In this document: positions 8,304-17,909 of the stretch, piece after piece
Layout of the letters: each line of letters begins with the position of its first letter
How positions within the stretch are numbered: position 1 is the first letter of the stretch
Source: Ahrensia sp.
Lineage (GTDB): Bacteria > Pseudomonadota > Alphaproteobacteria > Rhizobiales > Rhizobiaceae
Length of the DNA stretch: 64,000 nt
Direction: 5' to 3'
NCBI GenBank assembly: GCA_002706335.1
Contig: PAKZ01000009.1
Span: 356,769 to 420,768 of the forward strand
Translations under genes and position numbers: made by a program
The notes under the pieces: model-generated
The model's input: only the letters and a program-made list of their open reading frames with translations
Database searches by the model: none
What the model was told of the DNA's origin: nothing

Positions 8304-9089
8304 TTGCTTTCCAGCCTCAACATATCGGTATTATTGATAAATCTTGATCGTTCCGCGGACCGTTTTACGCGTAGCGCGCAACAATTGGAAAAACTCGGCG
8401 TTAAATATCGCAGGGTATCTGCAGTAGACGGACTTGAACTCGATCGAAAAAGTGTCGAGCTCTACTCCGCAACGGGGACTTGGTGGCGCACTGGGAGAGA
8501 CTTGACCAATGCCGAGATTGGTTGCTTCCTCAGCCATCTGAACTGTTTGCAGATATTCCTCGACAGCGGCGAGGAACTTTGCCTGATCGTTGAAGACGAT
8601 ATCGAGTTTCGCGAAGATGCTGCCGGTACGATCGATGCGACCGCAAGATGGCTGAAAAGCGAGAGCGATGTCGACCTGGTCCACCTCAGTCGACCCGTAA
8701 AGAAGTTACACCTTCAATTGCAGACATCATTCCCCGCGCTTGAAAAAGCCGGGATTTGCCATGCGCCTTATCTTCCCGTCACGACCGGGGCGATTCTATG
8801 GACCCGGCGCGGCGCGCAAACGTTTTTGTCCGATACAGTCGCAATCCACGCACCCATCGACGAGCTTCTTCAATCATGGTCGGCGAAACGCGGAAAAAGC
8901 TACGCATACCTCGATCCGCCTGCTCAACAATTGGGTGTGGACAGTTTGATTGAGCAAGACCGCGAAGTCACAAAAAAATCCCGAGGTGTAGTCGGACAAA
9001 TCGTTCGCTTTGTCGCCCGGGCCCCGGTGTATGCCAATGCGCTTGTCCGAAAGCGTTCACCCCTGATGCACGGCCGATCGCAGAGTTAG
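8304..9089 (+). CDS. Glycosyltransferase family 25 protein
   Basis: A 261-residue protein typical of GT25, the family of LPS beta-galactosyltransferases such as LgtB/LpsA. Diagnostic segments are LLINLDRSADRF near the start, YRRVSAVDG at about 33-41, LTNAEIGCFLSHL at about 67-79 and the acidic LIVEDDIEF at about 94-102. It would add a sugar to lipopolysaccharide or another surface glycan in the cytoplasm. The start is a TTG just after a stop codon, with a GGGGA site upstream. Its base composition is more A+T rich than that of neighbouring core genes, which suggests transfer. Confidence 0.88.
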   Translation: MLSSLNISVLLINLDRSADRFTRSAQQLEKLGVKYRRVSAVDGLELDRKSVELYSATGTWWRTGRDLTNAEIGCFLSHLNCLQIFLDSGEELCLIVEDDIEFREDAAGTIDATARWLKSESDVDLVHLSRPVKKLHLQLQTSFPALEKAGICHAPYLPVTTGAILWTRRGAQTFLSDTVAIHAPIDELLQSWSAKRGKSYAYLDPPAQQLGVDSLIEQDREVTKKSRGVVGQIVRFVARAPVYANALVRKRSPLMHGRSQS

Positions 9090-9259
9090 GCGATACCAAA
9101 ATCGCTGCTTGGTAATTGGATCCGAATCGTCATGCGCCCTTGGGAAGCGCCTGAGCGCGAACGATGGGCAAGTGCCGTGTTGCATGACAGAGGCATCAAC
9201 CTGGCGGGTCGACAAAATTCAGCGCCGGAGCCGGTAAGCATTCAAACGAGGAGAGCGTT

Positions 9260-10324
9260 TCACCGCTCGCCGGGCAGATCGAAAAGCCTTTGCAACGAAC
9301 TTGAATCGACATATTCCTGCGAGATATCGGAAAAGAGTGAAAGGGGGCGGCCACTTTTCAGCGCACCCCAATAGACCTTGTATTCTTCACTATTATTCCA
9401 ATGCAAATTATCGCGAACCGCGACCTCGACTTTTTCCCGAAAATCATGAAAGAACTTGAAATGAAGTAGGGCCGCTACGGTATTTGTTTTTTGAATATAC
9501 TTGGGAGAAAGGGAATGCGCTGTCTTTATCAGCATTCCATCGCGCCATTTAAAAAATGAGTATTTCGACAGGTTTATCTTGTTTTTCCCGTCCTCGGATC
9601 TAAAAAACACCCGGTCGCGCACACCTCCCTCAACCCCAAAGCCAGATCTTTTGCTCTGGAATTTATAAGTATCCAAGCCATCGAAATATTTACACGTATC
9701 GATAAACCGCTCCCCCTGCTTGTATCTTACCTCTCCCAAATCGAGCCGCGAATACATGTCGATCATGGGTGTATAGACGACCCCGTCACCGGCAGACTCC
9801 GCATCGGCTATCAATTCAAAAATGCTCCTGTTTTCGACACCCCGAAAGACCAGCAATTCATCGATGTCGACAAGCAAGACCCAACGCCCTTCGGCAACCA
9901 GGTCCCGCAACACATGGTTCACCCAATAGAGCCCACAGCGGGCCGACAGGTAGCTGCCATTCGCCTCAATCAACACAACATCATTTTGCTCAAGCAACAG
10001 ATCCCTGGTGCCATCGGATGACATATTGTCGATCGCGATGAAGCCCTCGACCCCTAATTCGCGATAGTACTGCAAGAAATAAGGAAGCCTGAGCGCCTCG
10101 TCTCGGCAGCAGAAAACAACGATTGGCCCACCGCTCTTGAACAACGAAGTTTTGTCACCGCCAATGATCGTTAATTCGGACTTATGTCGATCAATAAACG
10201 TTTTGTATTGAGAATTTAAGCGCCCATGGCGCACATCCGCTAATTTTTTTCTTATTGCGCTCTCAAATATATCAAGCATGAGAGTCCGCAACCACGCAAC
10301 ATACACAAATGGACAGCGAAACAC
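9260..10324 (-). CDS. Glycosyltransferase, family 2-like (Glyco_tranf_2_4 type)
   Basis: A 354-residue protein. The GT-A core is seen in IVVFCCRDEALRLPYF, GFIAIDNMSSDGT and VLLVDIDELLVF, the last holding the DxD-like nucleotide-sugar/metal motif. This type is common in rhizobial surface-polysaccharide islands. The GTG at 10324 gives the longest frame; an ATG at 10279 (MLDIFESAIRKKL) is an equally likely start. It is one of the most A+T-rich genes here and lies convergent to GT25 and downstream of the pyruvyl transferase, with 58 bases between. Confidence 0.83.
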   Translation of the reverse strand: MFRCPFVYVAWLRTLMLDIFESAIRKKLADVRHGRLNSQYKTFIDRHKSELTIIGGDKTSLFKSGGPIVVFCCRDEALRLPYFLQYYRELGVEGFIAIDNMSSDGTRDLLLEQNDVVLIEANGSYLSARCGLYWVNHVLRDLVAEGRWVLLVDIDELLVFRGVENRSIFELIADAESAGDGVVYTPMIDMYSRLDLGEVRYKQGERFIDTCKYFDGLDTYKFQSKRSGFGVEGGVRDRVFFRSEDGKNKINLSKYSFFKWRDGMLIKTAHSLSPKYIQKTNTVAALLHFKFFHDFREKVEVAVRDNLHWNNSEEYKVYWGALKSGRPLSLFSDISQEYVDSSSLQRLFDLPGER

Positions 10325-10382
10325 TCATCCCGAGAGAACAACCGCTACTTCATCATGATCCGGACGACAATCATCCCGATGT

Positions 10383-11573
10383 TCAATGAACATGATCGGT
10401 TTCGGTGCCGGACATAGCTTCCGACAACGCCCCTCTCAAGAAGGTTTCGGACCGTTCTCTCCACGCATCAAGCTTGGGAGTAATTTCCGAATAGTCAGGC
10501 TCGGTCAAGTCGATGCCCGAAGCGTTGATAGATATGGCTCTATCTTCTGCGCCGACCTCTCGTAAGAGACTGAACATCCGTGAATCCCCGCTTTCCGCAT
10601 CTTTGACGACAGAATAGAACGATTTCTTGAATATCAGGGAAAAGGCGGTCCCGTGCAAAGAGGTCGTAATCACAAAGGAGGCATCGCGGAACAGGCGCAC
10701 ATAATCTGTGGGACCGATCGCATTCAACATTTTTCCGCCTCGGCCACGATGAGGGTTTTTCTCGCTGAATATATAGATCACATCCAGTTTGGTCTGACGC
10801 TTGATGTCATCAATCAGCTCCACGATTTTCGGATATGGATCGTATGCGTAAGTCGGAATGTAAGCCAGCAAGTACGGCTTTTCTTTTCTAATCGAAGACT
10901 CGTCAGCCAGGCGCTCCCACATGCCCGGATCGACCAGCAAACTCGGATCGCACACGACCTCAGCGGACATTCCCGTCAGCGATCGAACCAATTTTTCCGC
11001 TGGTCGCTCCCGGACGGAGATCGCTTTGTACTTGGAGAGATGTGTGACGTAAGCTTGGCGATACGCGTCCGGTATCGTCTCGGTCGCAAAACATGCGGCA
11101 TAAGAGGCTCGGGGTATATTGTCGGGCGCGAAATCGCACATGAATATGGTGTCGCCAACGGCAAAACGCGGGTTCCAAACCTGATCGCTGCCCGTCAGAT
11201 AGAAATCGTAAATCGGCGGTTGCGCCCTTAATTCTCCCGCGGATTTGTATTTGACGGGAGATAGTTTCAGCTTGGTCTGGATAAACCTGTGCTTGAGATA
11301 GCGTGCTTTTTTCCGATCTCTTTTGATGCCGAGTATGCGCCTGCTCATGCTTTGGAAGAGATACCGCAAGTGGCCGCCTGGTCCTTGGCGGGACGCCTTC
11401 AAATCGACATCCTTGGCATCGCGGCGCTCGAAGTGCCATTTCGTTGGATAGAGGTAATCGATTATCTCTGCCTCAAATCCCAATTGCTCCAGCTTCTTCT
11501 GGGTTGCGAAAGCCTGGAGAACGCTCCCGCAATTGGGGATGTGCATTGTTATGATGCCAATTTTCTTCGGCAC
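10383..11573 (-). CDS. Polysaccharide pyruvyl transferase family protein
   Basis: A 396-residue protein of the PS_pyruv_trans family, known from WcaK, ExoV and CsaB. It begins IGIITMHIPNCGSVLQAF, with later family motifs TGSDQVWNPRF (about 130-140), VCDPSLLVDP and ITTSLHGTAFSLIF. The family transfers a ketal pyruvate from phosphoenolpyruvate to a sugar of a surface glycan; some members of this sub-branch have unproven activity. It is in line with the GT2 gene downstream (58-base gap), so the two may be co-transcribed. A+T content is higher than in the core genome. Confidence 0.88.
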   Translation of the reverse strand: MPKKIGIITMHIPNCGSVLQAFATQKKLEQLGFEAEIIDYLYPTKWHFERRDAKDVDLKASRQGPGGHLRYLFQSMSRRILGIKRDRKKARYLKHRFIQTKLKLSPVKYKSAGELRAQPPIYDFYLTGSDQVWNPRFAVGDTIFMCDFAPDNIPRASYAACFATETIPDAYRQAYVTHLSKYKAISVRERPAEKLVRSLTGMSAEVVCDPSLLVDPGMWERLADESSIRKEKPYLLAYIPTYAYDPYPKIVELIDDIKRQTKLDVIYIFSEKNPHRGRGGKMLNAIGPTDYVRLFRDASFVITTSLHGTAFSLIFKKSFYSVVKDAESGDSRMFSLLREVGAEDRAISINASGIDLTEPDYSEITPKLDAWRERSETFLRGALSEAMSGTETDHVH

Positions 11574-12209
11574 AGATTGTCCTTAACTGTTCCATTCGGC
11601 AGAGCGAGACTGATCGGCCGAGCGTCGTCAACGGTTCGAAAAAACGCTTTAGATTGACCGCAAATCGTGTGTGCGACGACTCTTCTCATGGAGAATTCAC
11701 AGTTTATAGCCCATATTCTCCCGGTTCTCTGGGGATATCCGGTCCACTGCTGGCCAGACGTCAATGGCGATAGCAACCAGATCCTGCAGTACGCGGGCTT
11801 ACCGAGAATAGCTGTGGGGACGAGCGCATCGTGTCCGATCTTGAGCTCGGTAGTCTCGGTTCTTCCCGGTATTTGCTCGGGTAAGTCACGGCGGAGAAAC
11901 CCACGGCCACCCCTCGCTCCGGGCCTCTGTCCAGATGGCTTTTCCGCTTGCCAGGCATTTGGCCGCTCGATAGGTCTGACAATGCCGAGAAAACGCTTCT
12001 ATCGGACTCCCGCGATCGTCGCTTGATACGTGACGTTATCTGCCAACAATCTGAACTATATCGCATTTTCACTTATGGAGAGCGGGTACCCACACGGTTG
12101 CGTCCCCGCACTCGCTATGGGATGAGCTTCGCAAAATGAGGCGGGGCGCGCGAATGCCGCGTGTCAGATCCGCCCAAAAGCGGGAACAGCCTGTCGCCGG
12201 ACGTGCCCG
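11574..12209. other. 636-base region with no recognised gene
   Basis: This divergent gap between the pyruvyl transferase (minus) and the RgpF-like gene (plus) carries only unsupported frames (for example 11667-12026 on plus) without family likeness or a ribosome-binding site. It must hold promoters for both flanking genes, but no convincing -35/-10 pair was found. It may be scar DNA of the glycan islet. Confidence 0.5.
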
Positions 12210-13403
12210 ATGACGGTCGAGCGGGTTCGCGGAACTCTCGCGAGTATGGGGCAAGGTGTGCAAAACATCCCGTTCTGGAAATTACGGAGAGAAGCGGCGC
12301 GCCCCTTTCTCCAGGCGAAGTCGCGGATCGCCACAACGTTCTCCACGCCCTATCACGATCTCGTCCTCGCGAGGAAAAGGACCACAAGCCCGGGCCGCTT
12401 GCCGGAGCGGGACAGGATCGCGATCTTCGTCATCTTCCCGCACAAAGGCCTCGCAGCGTCTCACCTGAGAACGATCCGGCATCTAGCGGATAAGGGCTAC
12501 GCACCGCTGGTGGTGTCGAACCTGCCACTCGGAGACGCTGAACGTGAACAGGTGCTGGCACGGTGTTGGCGGCTGATCGAACGGCCCAATTACGGTTATG
12601 ATTTCGGGGCATATCGCGACGGGATCCTCTCCATCGGCGAGCAGCTCGGCCGATTGCAGCGCCTCGTCCTCGTCAATGATTCCTGCTGGTATCCCCTGCC
12701 CGGATCGGATGACTGGCTCGGAAAGGCGGAGGCGCTGGGCCTTGACTTTGTCGGAGCGTCGGCGAGCCATGCTGTGGACATTCTGGACGTCGACGATCTG
12801 GACCGGATGACATGGCATTTCGATATGGCTCGGAAAGACTCTCACTACGGTTCGTTTGCGCTTTCCCTGTCCGGCCGCGTCACGTCCGATCGGCGGTTTT
12901 TGCGCTTCTGGAAACGGCTTGTTCTGTCCAACCTGAAGGAGAAGGTCGTCAGACACGGAGAAATAGGACTGACACATTGGGCACTGCGCCACGGTTTCTC
13001 GCATGGCGCGGTCTATGACGCACGCCGGCTGGATGAGGAATTTCGCGCCTTGCCTCCTGACGTACTTCTCCACATGGTCGAGCGGCTGGTCCCGGCCGGC
13101 GACCGGCAATCTTACGCGAAGAAGAAAGACATACTGCGTTCCGCGAGATCGGACGGAATCGATCGGGACCGGCTGGAAAAATTCGCCCTTCTCGTCGTCG
13201 CGCGTCTTGGAATGTCCTATTCGCTTGCCGATTACCTGATCGAAAGGCACAGCTTTCCTTTCCTGAAGAAATCGCCGCTCTGGCTCGACGCCGAATCGTC
13301 GCGCATACTTCTGGAAATCACTGAGGAGATGGGGCCTGAAGCCGATTATATCCTCGCCGAAGCGCGAGAGCTTGTTCCTGACCGAATGGCTTCGATCGCA
13401 TAG
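12210..13403 (+). CDS. Rhamnan synthesis F (RgpF) family protein
   Basis: A 397-residue protein whose central part matches RgpF: RIAIFVIFPHKG (about 70-81), NYGYDFGAYRDGI (about 129-141), LVLVNDSCWYPL (about 154-165), and the GSFALSLSGRV and FLRFWKRL segments. RgpF is a glycosyltransferase-like protein of rhamnose-glucose polysaccharide synthesis; in rhizobia such genes sit in O-antigen and EPS clusters. No strong ribosome-binding site precedes the ATG at 12210; an ATG at 12246 is an alternative. No other rhamnan genes are adjacent. Confidence 0.85.
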   Translation: MTVERVRGTLASMGQGVQNIPFWKLRREAARPFLQAKSRIATTFSTPYHDLVLARKRTTSPGRLPERDRIAIFVIFPHKGLAASHLRTIRHLADKGYAPLVVSNLPLGDAEREQVLARCWRLIERPNYGYDFGAYRDGILSIGEQLGRLQRLVLVNDSCWYPLPGSDDWLGKAEALGLDFVGASASHAVDILDVDDLDRMTWHFDMARKDSHYGSFALSLSGRVTSDRRFLRFWKRLVLSNLKEKVVRHGEIGLTHWALRHGFSHGAVYDARRLDEEFRALPPDVLLHMVERLVPAGDRQSYAKKKDILRSARSDGIDRDRLEKFALLVVARLGMSYSLADYLIERHSFPFLKKSPLWLDAESSRILLEITEEMGPEADYILAEARELVPDRMASIA

Positions 13404-13518
13404 CGGGAAGCCGGTGCGCGACCGTCTCTCCGATCAGGGCACGAATTCCTCTGTGCTTTCGGCAAGTCTGGCGTAAAACGAACGCGGCCCGAATTGTCGA
13501 GCCGAGCAGGAGAACCAA

Positions 13519-15147
13519 ATGCCGAAGCCGGGATCCCTGATGGGTCTCTTCAAGAACCAGACATTCGCCATGCTCTGGTTCGCTTCGCTGGCGTCCAATT
13601 TCGGAGGGCTGGTGCAGGCGGTCGGCGCTGCATGGATGATGACCGAGCTGACGTCGTCGGAAAGCATGGTCGCCCTCGTCCAGACCTCCGTGACATTGCC
13701 GATCATGGTCTTCTCGCTGATCGCCGGCGTCTTCGCCGACAATTTCGACCGGCGCAAGGTCATGCTCGTCGCGCAGGGCTTCATGTTCGTCGTTTCGATC
13801 GTGCTGACCGTGCTGGCGCTTGAGGGCCTCTTGTCGCCCTGGCTGCTGCTTTCCTTCACCTTCCTGATCGGCTGCGGCACTGCGCTGCATAACCCGTCAT
13901 GGCAGGCATCGATGGGCGACATCGTCTCGCGCGACGAACTACCGGCGGCGGTCTCGCTCAATTCCATGGGCTTCAATATCATGCGCTCGGTCGGCCCGGC
14001 GGCGGGCGGTGCCATCGTCGCAATTGCCGGCGCGGCCGCCGCCTTTGCGGTCAATGCGGCGAGCTATGTGGCGATCATTGCCGCCCTGTTCCGCTGGCAT
14101 CCGGCAACCCAGCCCAGCACGCTGCCGCGCGAGCCCTTCGGCAGCGCCTTCCAGGCGGGACTGCGTTACGTTGCCATGTCGCCGAACCTGATGAAGGTGA
14201 TCCTGCGCGGCTTCGTCTTCGGCGTTTCGGCCGTCGCCCTGCAAGCGCTCCTGCCCGTGGTCGTGCGCGACAATCTCGATGGCGACGCGCTTGTCTTCGG
14301 CACGCTGCTCGGCTGTTTCGGCTTCGGCGCGGTCGTCGGCGCGCTGGTCAACGCCGAATTGCGCGCCCGCTTCCACAACGAGCTGATCGTGCGGATCGGT
14401 TTCGCCGGCTTTGCGCTGAGCAGCTTCGTGCTCGCGGTCAGCTCCTGGACAATGCTCTCGGCGGCGGCCCTGCTGCTTGCCGGCGCATGCTGGGTCGTCT
14501 CGCTGTCGCTCTTCAACGTCACCATGCAGATGTCGACGCCGCGCTGGGTCGTCGGCCGCGCGCTGGCGCTCTACCAGACCGGGACCTTCGGCGGCATGGC
14601 GATCGGCTCCTGGCTGTGGGGCGCGCTGTCGGAGACCATCGGCACCAATGGCGCACTGACCGGCGCCGCGCTGGTGCTGCTCGGCGGCGCTATGATCGGC
14701 TTCTTCCTGCCGCTGCCCGATTTCGGCCAGCTCAACCTGAACCCGCTGAACCGCTTCACCGAACCGCCCCTGCGGCTCGATCTCACCCAGCGAAGCGGGC
14801 CGATCATGATCATGGTCGATTACGAGATCGCCCAGGAGGACGTGCAGGAGTTCCTCGCCACCATGACGCTGCGCCGCCGCATTCGCATTCGCGACGGCGC
14901 GCAGCAATGGGCGCTGCTGCGCGACCTGGAAAACCCCGACCTGTGGACCGAGACCTATCACGTGCCGACCTGGGTCGAATATATCCGCCACAACCAGCGC
15001 CGCACCCAGTCCGACGCGGAAGTGACGGAAAAGCTGCTGGCGCTGCACAAGGGGCCGACCCCGCTCCACGTCCACCGCATGATCGAACGCCAGACCGTTA
15101 CGCCGCTCGACGACATGCCGCGCGTGATCCGCGACGACCCGCTCTGA
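13519..15147 (+). CDS. MFS transporter, MFS_3/EntS-like, with C-terminal extension
   Basis: A 542-residue inner-membrane protein. About 12 hydrophobic segments fill residues 15-400, with the MFS loop motif DNFDRRKVMLVAQ near 74-86. This subgroup (transmembrane secretion effector, EntS-like) exports siderophores and drugs. After about residue 425 the protein is soluble: PIMIMVDYEI and VPTWVEYIRHNQRRT resemble the small ferredoxin-like extension found in many MFS_3 proteins. The ATG follows an ideal AGGAG site (about 13508-13512). The mechanosensitive channel gene starts 120 bases downstream on the same strand. Confidence 0.9.
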   Translation: MPKPGSLMGLFKNQTFAMLWFASLASNFGGLVQAVGAAWMMTELTSSESMVALVQTSVTLPIMVFSLIAGVFADNFDRRKVMLVAQGFMFVVSIVLTVLALEGLLSPWLLLSFTFLIGCGTALHNPSWQASMGDIVSRDELPAAVSLNSMGFNIMRSVGPAAGGAIVAIAGAAAAFAVNAASYVAIIAALFRWHPATQPSTLPREPFGSAFQAGLRYVAMSPNLMKVILRGFVFGVSAVALQALLPVVVRDNLDGDALVFGTLLGCFGFGAVVGALVNAELRARFHNELIVRIGFAGFALSSFVLAVSSWTMLSAAALLLAGACWVVSLSLFNVTMQMSTPRWVVGRALALYQTGTFGGMAIGSWLWGALSETIGTNGALTGAALVLLGGAMIGFFLPLPDFGQLNLNPLNRFTEPPLRLDLTQRSGPIMIMVDYEIAQEDVQEFLATMTLRRRIRIRDGAQQWALLRDLENPDLWTETYHVPTWVEYIRHNQRRTQSDAEVTEKLLALHKGPTPLHVHRMIERQTVTPLDDMPRVIRDDPL

Positions 15148-15267
15148 CGGCTCGCCGCGCCGGCGGTTTTACCCAATATGACAGTTCTGTGTCACGGGAC
15201 GGCAAGACAGTGCGTTTCCGGGACGACACGCTTGCCTCGCGCGATTTTCTCGTGTGTGAGTTCGGGC

Positions 15268-16764
15268 ATGACGGGCCTGCTGCTGCGTGCCGCCCTGTTT
15301 GCATTGCTGGCGCTGGCGGCGCTGAACGAAACCGAGATCGCCTCCCTGCTCTTCGCGGATCCTTCGCGAGGCGTCGCCCAGGCGTATTCGCTGACGCTAC
15401 GCAGCTTGACATGGTTTGCCGGCGCCTTCGTGGTGATCGCGGCGCTTGAGATCTTCTTCTGGAAGGGTGTCGTCGCCCGCCTCGCCCGCCATCCCGTGCC
15501 GGCGCTCCTCAAGAGCGTTGTCGCGCTGATCGTCCTGGCCATCACCGCGACTTTCGTCATCTCCTTCGTCTTCAACCGCGACGTCACGGCCGTCTGGGCG
15601 ACTTCCGGCGTGCTCGGCATCGTGCTCGGTTTCGCCCTGCGCAACATGATCCAGGACATCTTCACCGGCATCGCGCTCAATCTCGACGGGTCGATCCGGG
15701 AAGGCGACTGGATCACCCTGCACCATCGCGATTTCACGGCCGAGCAATATGGCAAGATGCTCGATATCGGCTGGCGCGTCTGCCGGGGGCAGCTCGAAAA
15801 CAACAATGTCGTCATCGTGCCCAATGGCATGCTCGGCATGATGGCGATCACCAATTTCGCCCATTCCGACCACGTCTCGCGGCTGCAGACGGAGATTACC
15901 ATCGATTTCGATGTACCGCCGGAGCGTGCCCGGCGCATCCTTCTGGCCGGCGCGACCGCCGCCGCCACCGAAAAGGGCATCCTCGCCGATCCGCCGCCGG
16001 CCGTGCTGATCGGCGAACCGGGAGAGCATGGCGTCTGCTACATCGTGCGCTTCTGGGGCAAGGTCGACCAGCGCTCGCCCTCGGCGCTGCGCGACGCGGT
16101 GATGACGCATCTGCTCCGCCAGTTGCACATCGCCGGGCTGACCCCTGCCCTGCCGAAGGAAGACATTTTCATCGACCGGCGGCCCAAACGCCTTCTCGAC
16201 CATGCCGGCGACGGCGACCGGCTCGCAATCCTGTCCCGCACCGACATCTTTGCCGGCGCGCTGGAGAAACCCGAACTCGTCGAAATGGCGAAGAAATCCG
16301 CCATCCGCCAGTTCGCGCCGGGCGACGCATTGGTCCGCCAGGGCGAAGACGGCACCTCCCTCTTCGTCGTCGCCGAAGGCATTCTCGACGTCCATATCGA
16401 AGGGCCGGACGGCCGTCCGCTCAAGGTCGGACACATCCTCGCCGGCGAGATCTTCGGCGAGATGTCGCTGCTCACCGGCGCACCGCGCTCCGCGACCGTC
16501 ACCGCCTCCACGGGCGTCGTCGCCTATGAGATCACGCGCGATCTGTTCGAGACGATCCTGAACAGGCGGCCCGGCATTGCCGAGGAGATCAGCCGTCTCG
16601 TCGCCCGCCGCCAGGCGGCGACCGCGGGCGCGGCCAGCACGCAGCCGCCCGCCGATGTCGAGAGCCAGGAAAAGCTCCTGAAACAGCGCATCCTCGACGG
16701 CATGGCGAAGGTGTTCGCCGGCCTCGCCCGCACGTCCCCTCCGGGCCCTGCCGTTCAAGCCTGA
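15268..16764 (+). CDS. MscS-family ion channel with C-terminal cyclic-nucleotide-binding domain
   Basis: A 498-residue membrane protein. Hydrophobic helices occupy about residues 1-115. The MscS pore and beta domain follow (GIVLGFALRNMIQDIFTGIA near 113-132, then a GDWITL strand). A soluble region leads to a cNMP-binding fold at about 330-445 with the phosphate-binding cassette GEIFGEMSLLTGAPRSATV. Such bCNG channels are mechanosensitive-channel relatives gated or modulated by cyclic nucleotides. The frame is open from 15178, but the ATG at 15268 gives the normal hydrophobic N-terminus (MTGLLLRAALFALLAL). Ligand and gating cannot be read from sequence. Confidence 0.9.
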   Translation: MTGLLLRAALFALLALAALNETEIASLLFADPSRGVAQAYSLTLRSLTWFAGAFVVIAALEIFFWKGVVARLARHPVPALLKSVVALIVLAITATFVISFVFNRDVTAVWATSGVLGIVLGFALRNMIQDIFTGIALNLDGSIREGDWITLHHRDFTAEQYGKMLDIGWRVCRGQLENNNVVIVPNGMLGMMAITNFAHSDHVSRLQTEITIDFDVPPERARRILLAGATAAATEKGILADPPPAVLIGEPGEHGVCYIVRFWGKVDQRSPSALRDAVMTHLLRQLHIAGLTPALPKEDIFIDRRPKRLLDHAGDGDRLAILSRTDIFAGALEKPELVEMAKKSAIRQFAPGDALVRQGEDGTSLFVVAEGILDVHIEGPDGRPLKVGHILAGEIFGEMSLLTGAPRSATVTASTGVVAYEITRDLFETILNRRPGIAEEISRLVARRQAATAGAASTQPPADVESQEKLLKQRILDGMAKVFAGLARTSPPGPAVQA

Positions 16765-16830
16765 TGCGAGACCTTTAACAAGCGCGGCCGATGCGCTACC
16801 AGACAAGACCTTCGTAGAACGAGTTCTGTC

Positions 16831-17787
16831 ATGCCCTCGAAAACCATCGACCACGCCTTTACCGCGCGCAGCCTGACCGGCGGAGCGACCGACCCGACCC
16901 ATGCCGGAGCCCTTTCCTTCATGCGGCGCAAATATACGAAAAACCTCAAGGGCGCGGACGCCGTCGTCTGGGGCATTCCCTTCGACGCCGCCGTCTCCAA
17001 CCGGCCGGGCGCGCGCTTCGGCCCGCAGGCGATCCGGCGCGCCTCGGCGATCATGGACAACGATCCGCAATACCCTTTCCAGCGCGACCTGTTCGAGCAC
17101 CTCGCGGTGATCGACTATGGCGACTGCCTGCTCGACTACGGCAATCACCAGAAGACCCCGGCGACGATCGAGCGCGAGGCGACGAAGATCCTCAAATCCG
17201 GCGCTTTCCTCGTCACGCTCGGCGGCGACCACTACGTCACATGGCCGCTTCTCAAGGCGCATGCGGCGAAACACGGCAAGCTGGCGCTGATCCAGTTCGA
17301 CGCCCATCAGGACACCTGGTACGACGACGGCAAGCGCATCGACCACGGCTCCTTCGTCGGCCGCGCGGTGCGCGACGGCGTCATCGATCCGGCCCATTCG
17401 ATCCAGATCGGCATCCGCACGCATGCACCGGAGGATTGCGGCATCGAGATGATCTATGGCGAGGAGGTCGAAAACATGAAGGCGGTGAAGATCGCCGACG
17501 CCATCTACAAGCGCGTCGGCGACATGCCCTGCTATGTCACCTTCGACATCGACTGCCTCGATCCGGCCTATGCGCCCGGCACCGGCACCCCGGTAGCGGG
17601 CGGACCGTCCTCGGCCAAGATGCTCTCCGTGCTGCACAAGCTCATCAATCTCGACATCCGGGGCGCCGACATCGTCGAGGTTGCGCCGGCCTATGATTAT
17701 GCCGATATCACGGCGATTGCCGGCGCCGCCGTCGCGCAGCATTATCTCGGCCTGCTGGCGGAGAAGCGAGCGACCGGAAAGCGATGA
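16831..17787 (+). CDS. speB: Agmatinase / arginase-family ureohydrolase
   Basis: A 318-residue ureohydrolase of usual length. The binuclear manganese site motifs are all present: GGDHYVT, QFDAHQDTW and TFDIDCLDPAYAPGTGTP. WGIPFD and NRPGARFGPQAIR near the N-terminus are typical of agmatinases. The reaction is agmatine to putrescine plus urea; guanidinobutyrase or similar activity cannot be excluded. It precedes argC on the same strand (122-base gap), which places nitrogen and polyamine metabolism genes together. Confidence 0.85.
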   Translation: MPSKTIDHAFTARSLTGGATDPTHAGALSFMRRKYTKNLKGADAVVWGIPFDAAVSNRPGARFGPQAIRRASAIMDNDPQYPFQRDLFEHLAVIDYGDCLLDYGNHQKTPATIEREATKILKSGAFLVTLGGDHYVTWPLLKAHAAKHGKLALIQFDAHQDTWYDDGKRIDHGSFVGRAVRDGVIDPAHSIQIGIRTHAPEDCGIEMIYGEEVENMKAVKIADAIYKRVGDMPCYVTFDIDCLDPAYAPGTGTPVAGGPSSAKMLSVLHKLINLDIRGADIVEVAPAYDYADITAIAGAAVAQHYLGLLAEKRATGKR

Positions 17788-17909
17788 CACAGCCTCGATA
17801 ACACCCATCTCGGCTCCAACAGGCCGCGACTGCGGCCCGGGCGCTTTCACCCGCCCCCGCGGAGCCGCGAACGAAGTGAGCCTGGCGTGAGCGAAAAGAA
17901 AGACAACAC

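Noticed and set aside
11667..12026. 119-codon plus-strand frame in the 636-base gap
   Set aside because: No ribosome-binding site, no family likeness and atypical composition.
13899..15449. 516-codon plus-strand frame overlapping the MFS gene
   Set aside because: Low-complexity Arg/Ala-rich translation; the MFS frame is supported by motifs and a ribosome-binding site.
15397..17850. 817-codon minus-strand open frame
   Set aside because: It lies antisense to the MscS-like channel and agmatinase genes, whose motifs are clear. Long antisense frames are common in G+C-rich DNA.
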